From Pseudomonadota bacterium (GTDB lineage Bacteria; Pseudomonadota; Gammaproteobacteria; Pseudomonadales; Azotimanducaceae), in NCBI GenBank assembly GCA_027622495.1, contig JAQBYL010000253.1:1-6325 (forward strand): a DNA stretch of 6,325 bases, in the 5' to 3' direction. How positions within the stretch are numbered: position 1 is the stretch's first letter; every line of letters begins with the position of its first letter. The notes beneath the pieces were generated by a model. The model was not told where the DNA came from. It made no database searches and worked only from the letters and a program-made list of their open reading frames with translations. Shown piece by piece: positions 1 through 6,095 of this stretch. The position numbers and the translations under genes were made by a program.

Positions 1-847
1 CACGGTGACCCAGAGCCTGAAACGAACCGATCACCCGACCGAACTGTTCACGGGTTTTGAGGTATTCGAGAGTCATATCGAATGCCTGAGCAGCACTTCC
101 CAGCATCTCGGCACTCAACCCGGCACGAGCGCGGTCTAAAACGGCATCGAGCAGCGAATACCCCTGACCAACTTCACCAAGTGCAGAATCAGCCGTCACT
201 TCTACACCATCGAAGGACACGTTTGCATAGCCTCGACTGTCCACCGTGCTCAGACGGCTGCGCGATATCCCGGCGCTGTCTGCCGGAACAACGAACAGGG
301 TAAGGCCTTCGATACTACCGGTATTGCCAGACGTTCGAGCAGCAACTATGAAAGCCGTTGCGGCCATTCCTTCTGGAACAAAAGTCTTGGTCCCGCTCAA
401 TCGAAACCCACCACCGGCCTTTTCAGCCTTGAGCGCCGTGTTGTGCGGCGCATGGCGCGGACCTTCGTCCACCGCAAGCGTCATGATGGCCGAACCATCT
501 ACGACCTTGGGTAACCATTGCTGGTGCTGTTCGGCGCTGCCACCCAGCAGAACCGCCGATGTTCCCACCAGCGCAGATGCGAACAGGGGCGACGCGGTCA
601 ACTGGCGACCAAGTTGCTCCAGCACAACCCCAAACGTGAGATAGCCGAGATCTGATCCGCCGTAGGCTTCCGGCACCAGAATGCCTGTCCAGCCCATCTC
701 GACCATCTGGTTCCAGGTAAATGGGGTAAATGCCTGTTCGACCTTGCTGTCACGCATTTCGCGGAACTTGCGTACCGGCGATTGTTCTGTGACCCAGGCA
801 GATGCCTGGTCTTTGAGCATGGTTTGTTCTTCTGTAAGTGCTGCCAT
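1..847 (-). CDS. Acyl-CoA dehydrogenase family protein, probable non-catalytic (beta) subunit, partial (C-terminus beyond window)
   Basis: Reading leftwards from ATG at 847 gives 282 uninterrupted codons to the window edge. The protein begins MAALTEEQTMLKDQ and has the acyl-CoA dehydrogenase layout: a helical N-domain with WTGILVPEAYGG (residues 53-64), a beta-domain with GGGFRLSGTKTFVPEG (145-160), then the start of the C-terminal helical domain with REQFGRVIGSFQALGHR (266-282), the usual FAD/dimer region. An AAAGGG ribosome site lies 6 nt before the ATG. The classic signature L-S-E-P-x-x-G-S-D is absent: AVDEGPRHAPHN (125-136) stands in its place. At the helix-G position where LCAD and isovaleryl-CoA dehydrogenase carry the catalytic glutamate, the sequence is LDRARAG, with A240. 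The gene starts 24 bp after the preceding dehydrogenase, so the two are probably co-transcribed. I infer the partner subunit of a heteromeric dehydrogenase. The family is certain; the substrate is unknown, and a glutamate at the alternative C-terminal position cannot be seen. Confidence 0.93.
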   Translation of the reverse strand, partial: MAALTEEQTMLKDQASAWVTEQSPVRKFREMRDSKVEQAFTPFTWNQMVEMGWTGILVPEAYGGSDLGYLTFGVVLEQLGRQLTASPLFASALVGTSAVLLGGSAEQHQQWLPKVVDGSAIMTLAVDEGPRHAPHNTALKAEKAGGGFRLSGTKTFVPEGMAATAFIVAARTSGNTGSIEGLTLFVVPADSAGISRSRLSTVDSRGYANVSFDGVEVTADSALGEVGQGYSLLDAVLDRARAGLSAEMLGSAAQAFDMTLEYLKTREQFGRVIGSFQALGHR

Positions 848-871
848 TTCTAACCCTTTGAGTTTCCCGCC

Positions 872-2083
872 CTAACCTTTCTGCGTAGTTTCAGGCAGGC
901 CGAGAATATTCTTCGATATGATGTTGTTCTGGACCTCAAACGATCCACCGTAGATGGATATGGCTTTACCTCCGAGCCATTCGCGAACCGCACCAAGTTC
1001 ATGGTTGGAAAACGTCTCACCTTCCCAGCCGAGACCCTGATGACCCATCAACTCGACTGTCAGTTCGGCTTTAATCTGAGCGACCCGGGTCGCTGAGTTT
1101 TTAAGAATCGATGCTGCCGCAGTGACCTCGACCTTGCCCTTTGCTTCTGCCGTGATGCGCCCGATGGTCAGGCTGTGAGCCTGTGCGTCCATCAGGTGAC
1201 TGGCCAGACGGAAACGCAGATCTGCATCTGCTAACGTGCCATCCTCCAGGGTTCCAACGTAGGTTTTCGCCAGGTCGGAAAGACCTGCCGCTTTTTCACC
1301 ACCACCACCGCGGGCGCTCGTCTGACTCTGGCGCTCATGCTGAAGCAGACGTTTGATCACGCTCCAGCCATCGTTGAGTTCCCCGAGCAGGTCGTTCTTT
1401 TCAGCGATCGCGTTGTTGAAGTAGGTTTCACAGAATGGTGAAGCACCAGCAATCAGTTTGATCGGTCGCGTTTCCACCCCGGGCTGATCCATGGGCAGCA
1501 TCACAAAGCTGATCCCATCGCGTTTACCCGCGTTTGAATCGGTCCGCACAAGCGCCCCGCACCACTGCGATATATCTGCGCCCGATGTCCATACTTTCTG
1601 GCCGTTGAGCACAAAGTTGTCACCATCGGCTTCTGCTTTTGTGGTCAGCGAGGCCAGATCCGATCCGGCGTTGGGTTCTGACAAGCCAAGACACCAGCGG
1701 ACTTCGCCACTGGCAATGCCAGGAAGATGCCGCTGTTTCTGATCATCCGTCCCGTACTCAAGAATAGTGGGACCCACCATGGTTACGCCCATGCCAGCAA
1801 GCATTGGGATCGGATTAGTTGCGCCGATCTGCGCCATTTCGTCAGCGATGATCCTGGCTTGCGGATGAGACAGACCTGCGCCACCATATTCAACAGGCCA
1901 TGTCGGTGCGCCCCACCCCTGCTCCGCCAGCCGTGATCGCCACAGCTTCAGGTCTTTTACAGGGCTTGACCGCGTTTCGCCTTCCATTCCCATCGCCATG
2001 CCCGCAAGCACGGGCGGAAAATTTTCGGCCAGCCATTCGCGAACCGATGCGCGAAAGTCCTGTTGTTGATTGGTATCACTCAT
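872..2083 (-). CDS. Acyl-CoA dehydrogenase, probable catalytic (alpha) subunit
   Basis: A complete 403-aa flavoenzyme of the acyl-CoA dehydrogenase family, of normal family length, expected to introduce the alpha,beta double bond into an acyl-CoA and pass electrons to ETF in the cytoplasm. Visible features in order: N-terminal helical domain with WPVEYGGAGLS (62-72); signature LGLSEPNAGSDLAS (132-145); beta-domain motif NGQKVWTSGAD (160-170) for flavin contact; helix G with LLQHERQ (246-252), where E250 sits where LCAD and isovaleryl-CoA dehydrogenase place the catalytic base; ELMGHQGLGWEG (344-355); and IYGGSFEVQ (377-385). The last has glycine where MCAD-type enzymes carry their glutamate, which supports E250 as the base. 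An AAAGGGA ribosome site precedes ATG at 2083. The next gene encodes a second dehydrogenase lacking E250, so I infer an alpha2-beta2 enzyme like actinobacterial FadE26-FadE27 or FadE28-FadE29, which act on steroid side-chain thioesters. The actual substrate is unknown. Confidence 0.95.
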   Translation of the reverse strand: MSDTNQQQDFRASVREWLAENFPPVLAGMAMGMEGETRSSPVKDLKLWRSRLAEQGWGAPTWPVEYGGAGLSHPQARIIADEMAQIGATNPIPMLAGMGVTMVGPTILEYGTDDQKQRHLPGIASGEVRWCLGLSEPNAGSDLASLTTKAEADGDNFVLNGQKVWTSGADISQWCGALVRTDSNAGKRDGISFVMLPMDQPGVETRPIKLIAGASPFCETYFNNAIAEKNDLLGELNDGWSVIKRLLQHERQSQTSARGGGGEKAAGLSDLAKTYVGTLEDGTLADADLRFRLASHLMDAQAHSLTIGRITAEAKGKVEVTAAASILKNSATRVAQIKAELTVELMGHQGLGWEGETFSNHELGAVREWLGGKAISIYGGSFEVQNNIISKNILGLPETTQKG

Positions 2084-2169
2084 GCCTCGTCCCTTTCCAA
2101 GTCTCTGTGCTCGTCTGTTAAAACCGCTATCGTTAGCATACCTGCGTCACTGCGAGAGAGCACCTGTAC
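2084..2169. promoter_or_regulatory. Divergent intergenic region between acyl-CoA dehydrogenase and DAHP synthase genes
   Basis: These 86 bp separate two divergent starts, so promoters for both directions should lie here or run into the coding ends. I see the ribosome sites (AAAGGGA on the minus strand near 2090-2096; GAGAGAG on the plus strand at 2154-2160, 9 nt before ATG) but no convincing -35/-10 pair. TATGCT on the minus strand (2142-2137) is a 4-of-6 match to the -10 consensus without a good -35. I find no clear operator palindrome of the FadR, TyrR or TetR kind and no leader peptide rich in Phe, Tyr or Trp codons. Confidence 0.35.
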
Positions 2170-3201
2170 ATGCAAACCGACAATCTCAGAATTACCCGCA
2201 CTCACCCGCTCATATCCCCCGCAGTGCTGCAGGAAGATCTGCCGCTCACCGACGAGATGAGCGCATTTGTTGCGCACAGCCGGGACGCAGTGAGCAACAT
2301 CATCAACTCAAAAGACAAACGCCTGCTCGTGATTGTTGGTCCCTGTTCGATACACGATCCCATAGCGGCAATGGACTACGCGGATCGCTTTGTGCGCATG
2401 GCTGAAGAAGTGCAGGAAAAGATTCTCTGTGTCATGCGTGTTTACTTTGAAAAACCACGTACCACGGTGGGCTGGAAAGGTCTGATCAACGATCCTGATC
2501 TGGATGGCACACACCGCATCAACAAGGGTTTACGCATGGCGCGGCAACTGCTTTCGGATCTGACCGGTATGCGGGTACCCGCGGCCACAGAATTTCTGGA
2601 TACCACCTTCGGTCAGTATTACACCGACATGATCAGTTGGGGTGCCATCGGCGCCCGCACGGTGGAAAGCCAGATTCACCGTCAATTAGCCTCTGGACTC
2701 TCGATGCCTGTCGGGGTAAAGAACCGGACCGACGGTGATGTGAATGTGGCCATCGACGCGATGAAAACCATTGCCCACACGCATCTTTTTCCATCGCTCA
2801 CCAAAGAGGGCGCACCGGCAATTCTGGAAACCGCAGGCAACCCGGACTGTCACCTGGTTCTGCGTGGCGGCCATCAGCCGAACTACCATCCACACACCAC
2901 TGTGGAGGTTTACGAAAAGCTCAGCGAGCTGGGCCTGAATCAATTCATCATGGTCGATTGCAGCCACGCCAACAGTGACAAACAACCCGAGCGCCAGGTT
3001 GAGGTGGCTTTGAGCGTGGTCGATCAACTCACCAGCGGCCGCTCCTGGCTTGGTGGCCTGATGATCGAAAGCCACATCAACGCGGGCTCACAGGCTGTAT
3101 CGGCAAACATGAAGTACGGCCAGAGCATTACCGATGGCTGCCTGTCGTTCTCAGATACGCGCGATCTGCTGGTGCGGATCGCTTCGCGCCTGTCGATTTA
3201 G
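2170..3201 (+). CDS. aroG: 3-deoxy-7-phosphoheptulonate (DAHP) synthase, type I AroF/AroG/AroH class
   Basis: Condenses phosphoenolpyruvate with erythrose 4-phosphate to DAHP, the first step of the shikimate pathway, in the cytoplasm. The 343-aa product matches the E. coli enzymes (about 350 aa) over its whole length. The metal ligands are present: C59 (VGPCSIHD), H266 (DCSHANS), E300 (IESH) and D322 (SITDGC). The substrate-binding residues R90 and K95 (MRVYFEKPRTT), R163 (GARTVESQIHR), K184 (GVKNRTDG) and R232 (LRGG) are also in place, mostly at a constant offset of two from E. coli AroG. Ser178 and Phe207 match positions that bind phenylalanine in AroG, but Pro150 and Met147 of AroG are replaced by Gly148 and Thr145. 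Local wording resembles AroF in places (MVDCSH, MKYG) and AroH in others (EFLDT, GQY), so the symbol denotes the class, not the inhibitor. GAGAGAG lies 9 nt before the ATG. A VanZ-like gene follows after 12 bp. Confidence 0.97.
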   Translation: MQTDNLRITRTHPLISPAVLQEDLPLTDEMSAFVAHSRDAVSNIINSKDKRLLVIVGPCSIHDPIAAMDYADRFVRMAEEVQEKILCVMRVYFEKPRTTVGWKGLINDPDLDGTHRINKGLRMARQLLSDLTGMRVPAATEFLDTTFGQYYTDMISWGAIGARTVESQIHRQLASGLSMPVGVKNRTDGDVNVAIDAMKTIAHTHLFPSLTKEGAPAILETAGNPDCHLVLRGGHQPNYHPHTTVEVYEKLSELGLNQFIMVDCSHANSDKQPERQVEVALSVVDQLTSGRSWLGGLMIESHINAGSQAVSANMKYGQSITDGCLSFSDTRDLLVRIASRLSI

Positions 3202-3213
3202 CGGCACCGGAAG

Positions 3214-3792
3214 ATGATTGCAGACGGTGGGAACGTGCGATTCAGGCTCCTGCAAGGCCTCGGGTTAGTACTGATCCCTGCGCTGCATATCGTCACCGCA
3301 GATGTCGAAGGTCCGCTGTGGTTCAACACCTTGAAAGATCTTTTACATGTTCCAGCGTATGCGGTTCTCGTGGTTCTGCTGGGACGGATGGTGCAGTGTG
3401 AAACCTGGAAATCAATCAGCGTGGTGGCGCTTGTTTGTCTGTTCTGCGCAGTGCTCATCGAATGGACCCAGACAGGCCCGGACGGCTCGTTGAACCGGAT
3501 CGATCTGTACACCAGCACCACAGGATCTGCCTGCGGCGCGGTGTTTCTGTTGGGGAGAACCGGACCGTTTCGTCTTACCCTTTGTGCGATCACCCTGCTG
3601 ATCGCTTCTCCCCTGGCATTGGATACCGGTTGGACCTATTACCGAAGTGGTTTAAAGCTACCGGAGTTGATTCCGCACCCGTCACTGTTCGGACAGGGTT
3701 TGATCAGAATGCATGGTCTGATCGAATTCTCCGATCAACATCTGACCGTTGTCTTTGAGGACCGAAACAGAAGTTCGCCGGTGCCAGACTGA
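3214..3792 (+). CDS. VanZ-like family integral membrane protein
   Basis: A 192-aa hydrophobic protein with about five predicted membrane segments (roughly residues 10-29, 44-60, 66-84, 100-115 and 118-136). The VanZ-like pattern is visible: LKDLLHVPAYAVL with D42 and H45, then LIEWTQTGPDGSLNRIDLYTS with E83, Q86, R95 and D97 just before a glycine-rich helix. The biochemical role of the family is poorly known. VanZ itself gives low-level teicoplanin resistance, but most chromosomal members have no link to glycopeptides, so no resistance should be assumed. A soluble tail of about 55 residues follows the last helix. The gene begins 12 bp after the DAHP synthase stop and is probably co-transcribed with it. 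The start is uncertain: ATG at 3214 has GGAAG directly against it, while GTG at 3235 has GGTGGG 3 nt upstream and would shorten the protein by seven residues without losing the first helix. Confidence 0.85.
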   Translation: MIADGGNVRFRLLQGLGLVLIPALHIVTADVEGPLWFNTLKDLLHVPAYAVLVVLLGRMVQCETWKSISVVALVCLFCAVLIEWTQTGPDGSLNRIDLYTSTTGSACGAVFLLGRTGPFRLTLCAITLLIASPLALDTGWTYYRSGLKLPELIPHPSLFGQGLIRMHGLIEFSDQHLTVVFEDRNRSSPVPD

Positions 3793-3815
3793 CCCTGCAC
3801 AGCATTCGCCTGCGC

Positions 3816-3825
3816 TGAGGCCTCA
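3816..3825. repeat. Perfect 10-bp palindrome next to the intergenic hairpin
   Basis: TGAGGCCTCA reads the same on both strands, 24 nt after the VanZ-like stop. It shares the GAGGC/GCCTC core with the larger hairpin at 3835-3871, so the two may form alternative structures. No function can be assigned from sequence alone. Confidence 0.4.
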
Positions 3826-3834
3826 AAGCACCAG

Positions 3835-3871
3835 GGAGCCTCTGATCAGGTATCGCGTACTCAGAGGCTCC
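3835..3871. terminator. Hairpin between convergent genes, probable bidirectional terminator
   Basis: GGAGCCTCTGA (3835-3845) is perfectly complementary to TCAGAGGCTCC (3861-3871), an 11-bp GC-rich stem. The 15-nt loop can close further by a GTA/TAC pairing. It lies between the converging VanZ-like and PhyH-family genes, where a shared terminator is expected. It touches the first base of the PhyH stop codon on the minus strand. Neither strand shows a proper T-run after the stem, so intrinsic termination would be inefficient; the hairpin may instead block exonucleases or be a remnant repeat. Confidence 0.55.
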
Positions 3872-5073
3872 TAGTAGTCCTGTTCAGACGCCTCACCACC
3901 CGCAGCCATTTCCCTGGACCGTCGCAAGGGGTGCATGACCCCTGCACCCGCTGGCCACACACCAGCATCCGCCTTGGCCGCCCGACAGATGTGCTGCGCA
4001 TGCGGGCTCAGCGTCTGCCAGATTTCATGCGGCATGGTTCTGGCAATCCCCTGCCGCCATGGCGGACCGTACTCGACGTTCGGCATCGCCCGTATCTCGC
4101 GACTCAGATTCGGGGTGGCCCCGTGCCAGGCCCGGTTGTCCCGGAAGACTCCCCAGCCGGCCTTACCACCCACCAGGGTCGACAGGCGCATCCACTCCGG
4201 TTCATCTTCGGGCTTCGGGGGAGATTGCTGCATGGCGTGACTTCCGGGGATCTGGCGGATCGGACCGTTCTCCCAGGTGAGGTCCGACATCAGAAAATTG
4301 ATGGTGATCAGCGGGGGTGTGCGTTCGAGGATCAGGCGGTGTGTTGTGGCGAGCAGTTCGCTTGTACCCGGTCGCGTTCGCAGCTCAATGCCCAACTGCC
4401 GGGCATGTGCCAGGCGCCCCTGCGTGATCTCACCGCTGTCTTTCTGGTCATAGTGCAGATGCTGATATTCAATCGCACCGGGCAGGCACAGATCGCCACC
4501 GGCGCCGACGACGAAGTAGTCTGATGTCGCAAACAACGCTTTCAAGAGAGGGGTCGTGGTCGGCAGATCGACCATCCCTGCCCACACCGGATCATGCAGC
4601 AGCTGGCGCGAAGCCGATGAGGTGCCATAGCTGTAGCGATGCGGCAGACGGCCGGTCTCGGTGGTGTATTTGCGGCCATCGATACCCGGCACCGAAAGGA
4701 TTTCACGCAGTACCCGCGCGCTTGCGTCACGAAACTCGGCGAGCTTCTCTGCGTCCAGAAGATCGCGCACAACCACAAAACCATCGCGGCGATATATGCG
4801 AACAGCCCGATCGATTTCATCTGGTGAGCAGACATCGAGGCCCTTGAGACCATTGTTGGCTTTGAGGTGCTTACGCAGCCTGACGACATCCGGATCATCA
4901 TAGGACCGGGTTTTCGGGGCGCGCGGATCGGGCACACCAAAGCCCCGATCCAAAGGAGTGGGATTGCCCTCTTCATCGGCGGTTTCATTCGGCAGGGTAT
5001 TTACGTCCCAGCCGACATCGGTCTCGCCGGTCACTTTTAGCGCATTCAGTTCAGGAGGAGTTGTTCGGGTCAT
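3871..5073 (-). CDS. Phytanoyl-CoA dioxygenase (PhyH) family Fe(II)/2-oxoglutarate oxygenase
   Basis: A 400-aa protein (from ATG at 5073) with the double-stranded beta-helix motifs of the PhyH family, which hydroxylate small molecules or acyl groups using Fe(II), O2 and 2-oxoglutarate. RRDGFVVVRDLLD (95-107) is the typical N-terminal strand. The iron ligands are H207 and D209 in HLHYDQ and H317 in RAWHGATPN. R328, 11 residues after H317, fits the arginine that binds the 2-oxoglutarate carboxylate. ENGPIRQIPGSH (268-279) is the hallmark family segment. About 85 residues, acidic and proline-rich, precede the fold, and about 60 follow it. An upstream TTG at 5160 would add 29 residues rich in Arg and Cys that look non-coding, so I prefer the ATG although its ribosome site (GAGTG) is weak. 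The gene is divergent from the FMN-protein gene and convergent with the VanZ-like gene. The substrate cannot be told. Confidence 0.9.
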   Translation of the reverse strand: MTRTTPPELNALKVTGETDVGWDVNTLPNETADEEGNPTPLDRGFGVPDPRAPKTRSYDDPDVVRLRKHLKANNGLKGLDVCSPDEIDRAVRIYRRDGFVVVRDLLDAEKLAEFRDASARVLREILSVPGIDGRKYTTETGRLPHRYSYGTSSASRQLLHDPVWAGMVDLPTTTPLLKALFATSDYFVVGAGGDLCLPGAIEYQHLHYDQKDSGEITQGRLAHARQLGIELRTRPGTSELLATTHRLILERTPPLITINFLMSDLTWENGPIRQIPGSHAMQQSPPKPEDEPEWMRLSTLVGGKAGWGVFRDNRAWHGATPNLSREIRAMPNVEYGPPWRQGIARTMPHEIWQTLSPHAQHICRAAKADAGVWPAGAGVMHPLRRSREMAAGGEASEQDY

Positions 5074-5205
5074 TTCACACACTCGAAGACGCAACCGGAT
5101 GAATGATCGCGTAATAGAACAGCAACTTCCATATTCGACCCTGTACCCGTGTCCTTGCAATGCGGTTTCAGGGTCTTTTAGACTGACATCCAGTCAGGAG
5201 ACGCC
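5074..5205. promoter_or_regulatory. Divergent promoter region for PhyH-family and FMN split-barrel genes
   Basis: This 132-bp stretch lies between two divergent starts. For the plus strand, TTGCAA (5155-5160) and TAGACT (5179-5184), 18 bp apart, each match 4 of 6 consensus bases; this is a weak candidate promoter. Overlapping it is a dyad, GACTG (5181-5185) and CAGTC (5191-5195), with a second register CTGAC (5183-5187)/GTCAG (5193-5197). It ends against the AGGAG ribosome site (5196-5200), so it could be an operator or a small hairpin masking translation. For the minus strand I see no good promoter. Confidence 0.35.
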
Positions 5206-5769
5206 ATGAACGCAAACACCGCCAGAATCGATCAGCTGCGCGAAGCCCTGGGTGGCGCGCACCCGCTTGCTGTCAACAAGGTCAAAGACCACCTGGAACC
5301 GTACGTCAAAGCGTTTATTGAAAACGCACCCTTTGCCATTCTGTCTACCGCCGACGCACAGGGCAATTGCGACGCCTCCCCGAAAGGCGGCCTGCCAGGG
5401 TTTGTGAAAGTGCTCGATGACAAGACCCTGCTGGTCCCGGACATCGGCGGCAATCGTCTGTTTCAGAGTTATGAAAACTTCGAGAGCAATCCCAAGGCCG
5501 GTCTGCTGTTTCTGATACCGGGGATGAACGTCACCGCCAGGGTCAACGGCCGGGTCAGCATTCTCGACAAGCAGGAGATGCTGAAACGCGGGTTGCAGCC
5601 GGAGCTCAACTGGCGTGACGAAAATTCAAATCTGGTTCAGGGGATTGTGGTCGATATCGACGAAGCGTATTTCCATTGCCCGCGATCCATGCAGTTCGCC
5701 AATCTGTGGGACGCAGACACCATCGCTACCAACAAGCAGATATCGATCAAGGCTCTGAAAAAGGACTGA
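5206..5769 (+). CDS. Pyridoxamine 5'-phosphate oxidase-like FMN-binding split-barrel protein (MSMEG_1061-type)
   Basis: A 187-aa protein of the PNPOx-like split beta-barrel superfamily, which usually binds FMN as a dimer and carries out redox reactions on varied small molecules. Visible motifs are PFAILSTADAQGNCDASPKG (42-61), the core strands that contact flavin phosphate; LLVPDIGGNRLFQSYENF (75-92); NPKAGLLFLIPG (95-106); ARVNGRVSIL (111-120); and the C-terminal EAYFHCPRSM (153-162). These, and the leading helical segment, fit the MSMEG_1061 group better than true PdxH. It lacks the PdxH-type active-site C-terminus, so vitamin B6 synthesis is unlikely. AGGAG lies 5 nt before the ATG, a strong start. 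It diverges from the PhyH-family gene, which hints at shared control but does not show a joint pathway. A terminator-like hairpin overlaps its stop codon. The family is certain; the reaction is unknown. Confidence 0.92.
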   Translation: MNANTARIDQLREALGGAHPLAVNKVKDHLEPYVKAFIENAPFAILSTADAQGNCDASPKGGLPGFVKVLDDKTLLVPDIGGNRLFQSYENFESNPKAGLLFLIPGMNVTARVNGRVSILDKQEMLKRGLQPELNWRDENSNLVQGIVVDIDEAYFHCPRSMQFANLWDADTIATNKQISIKALKKD

Positions 5770-5786
5770 TTAGAAATCAGTTTCTT
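5765..5786 (+). terminator. Weak intrinsic terminator after the FMN split-barrel gene
   Basis: ACTGATT (5765-5771) and AATCAGT (5775-5781) form a perfect 7-bp stem with loop AGA, followed by TTCTT. The stem includes the TGA stop (5767-5769). Position and the T-rich 3' side fit a Rho-independent terminator, but the stem is AT-rich and the T-tract broken, so efficiency would be modest. Confidence 0.45.
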
Positions 5787-6095
5787 AGCCTTATAAATTA
5801 ACGATAGCGAGAAGTGCGCTAAAAAAGGTACACCTCAAGGAACGCCAGAAAATAGACTTGGACAAGATAGCCTTTCTAATCCCGGTCAACCCACCATCAC
5901 TTTGCGCCCTGGGTTCGAAGCTGTTAGGGGTTCCGTTTGCTGAGGATACAGCGCAGCCCATCCCTGCCCTCCCACGCAGCCTGCCTACCGGGAATACCGG
6001 TAACCAGTAGCTAGTGGCTTACGAGTGCTGCGCGCCCACGACAGGGAGGCCGCGGGTCCATCGCTAGTACGCCACGTACACTCGGGGGAATTCTC
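5770..6095. other. Gene-free region with short inverted repeats, upstream of the secreted reading frame
   Basis: I see no credible coding sequence on either strand in these 326 bp. The first 110 bp are AT-rich; the rest is GC-rich. Short complementary pairs are AACCC (5888-5892)/GGGTT (5911-5915), GCTG (5939-5942)/CAGC (5949-5952), GCGCAGC (5951-5957)/GCTGCGC (6027-6033), CCTCCC (5968-5973)/GGGAGG (6044-6049) and GTACG (6067-6071)/CGTAC (6075-6079). TACCGG is repeated directly with a GAA spacer near 5986-6000. This could be a long structured leader of the next gene, a small RNA, or a decayed repeat. I recognise no known RNA family, and no clear -35/-10 pair. Confidence 0.4.

Noticed and set aside
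246..644. 132-codon plus-strand open frame
   Set aside because: It lies wholly opposite the partial acyl-CoA dehydrogenase, whose motifs are unmistakable; its own translation has no recognisable motif or ribosome site.
2686..3075. 129-codon minus-strand open frame inside the DAHP synthase gene
   Set aside because: It is the complement of conserved catalytic segments of the synthase and has no features of its own.
3214..3792. Glycopeptide resistance gene vanZ
   Set aside because: Only the broad VanZ-like family is supported; there are no vanA-cluster genes nearby, and family membership alone does not imply resistance.
3931..4524. 197-codon plus-strand open frame
   Set aside because: It is antisense to the PhyH-family gene, which carries HxD and the distal His/Arg; the antisense translation is Arg/Pro-rich with no family features.
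2126..5811. 11-bp inverted match: CGCTATCGTTA near 2126 and TAACGATAGCG near 5800
   Set aside because: Several matches of this length are expected by chance in a 6.3-kb window, and the two contexts have nothing else in common.
5808..5826. TAGCG/CGCTA stem followed by AAAAAA near 5820
   Set aside because: As a terminator it would need a T-run on the 3' side; on the plus strand the run is A, and on the minus strand the T-run precedes the stem.
5905..5935. GGGTTCGAAG resembling a tRNA T-loop
   Set aside because: The matching 3' side of a T-arm is missing and no D-arm, anticodon stem or acceptor stem can be built around it.
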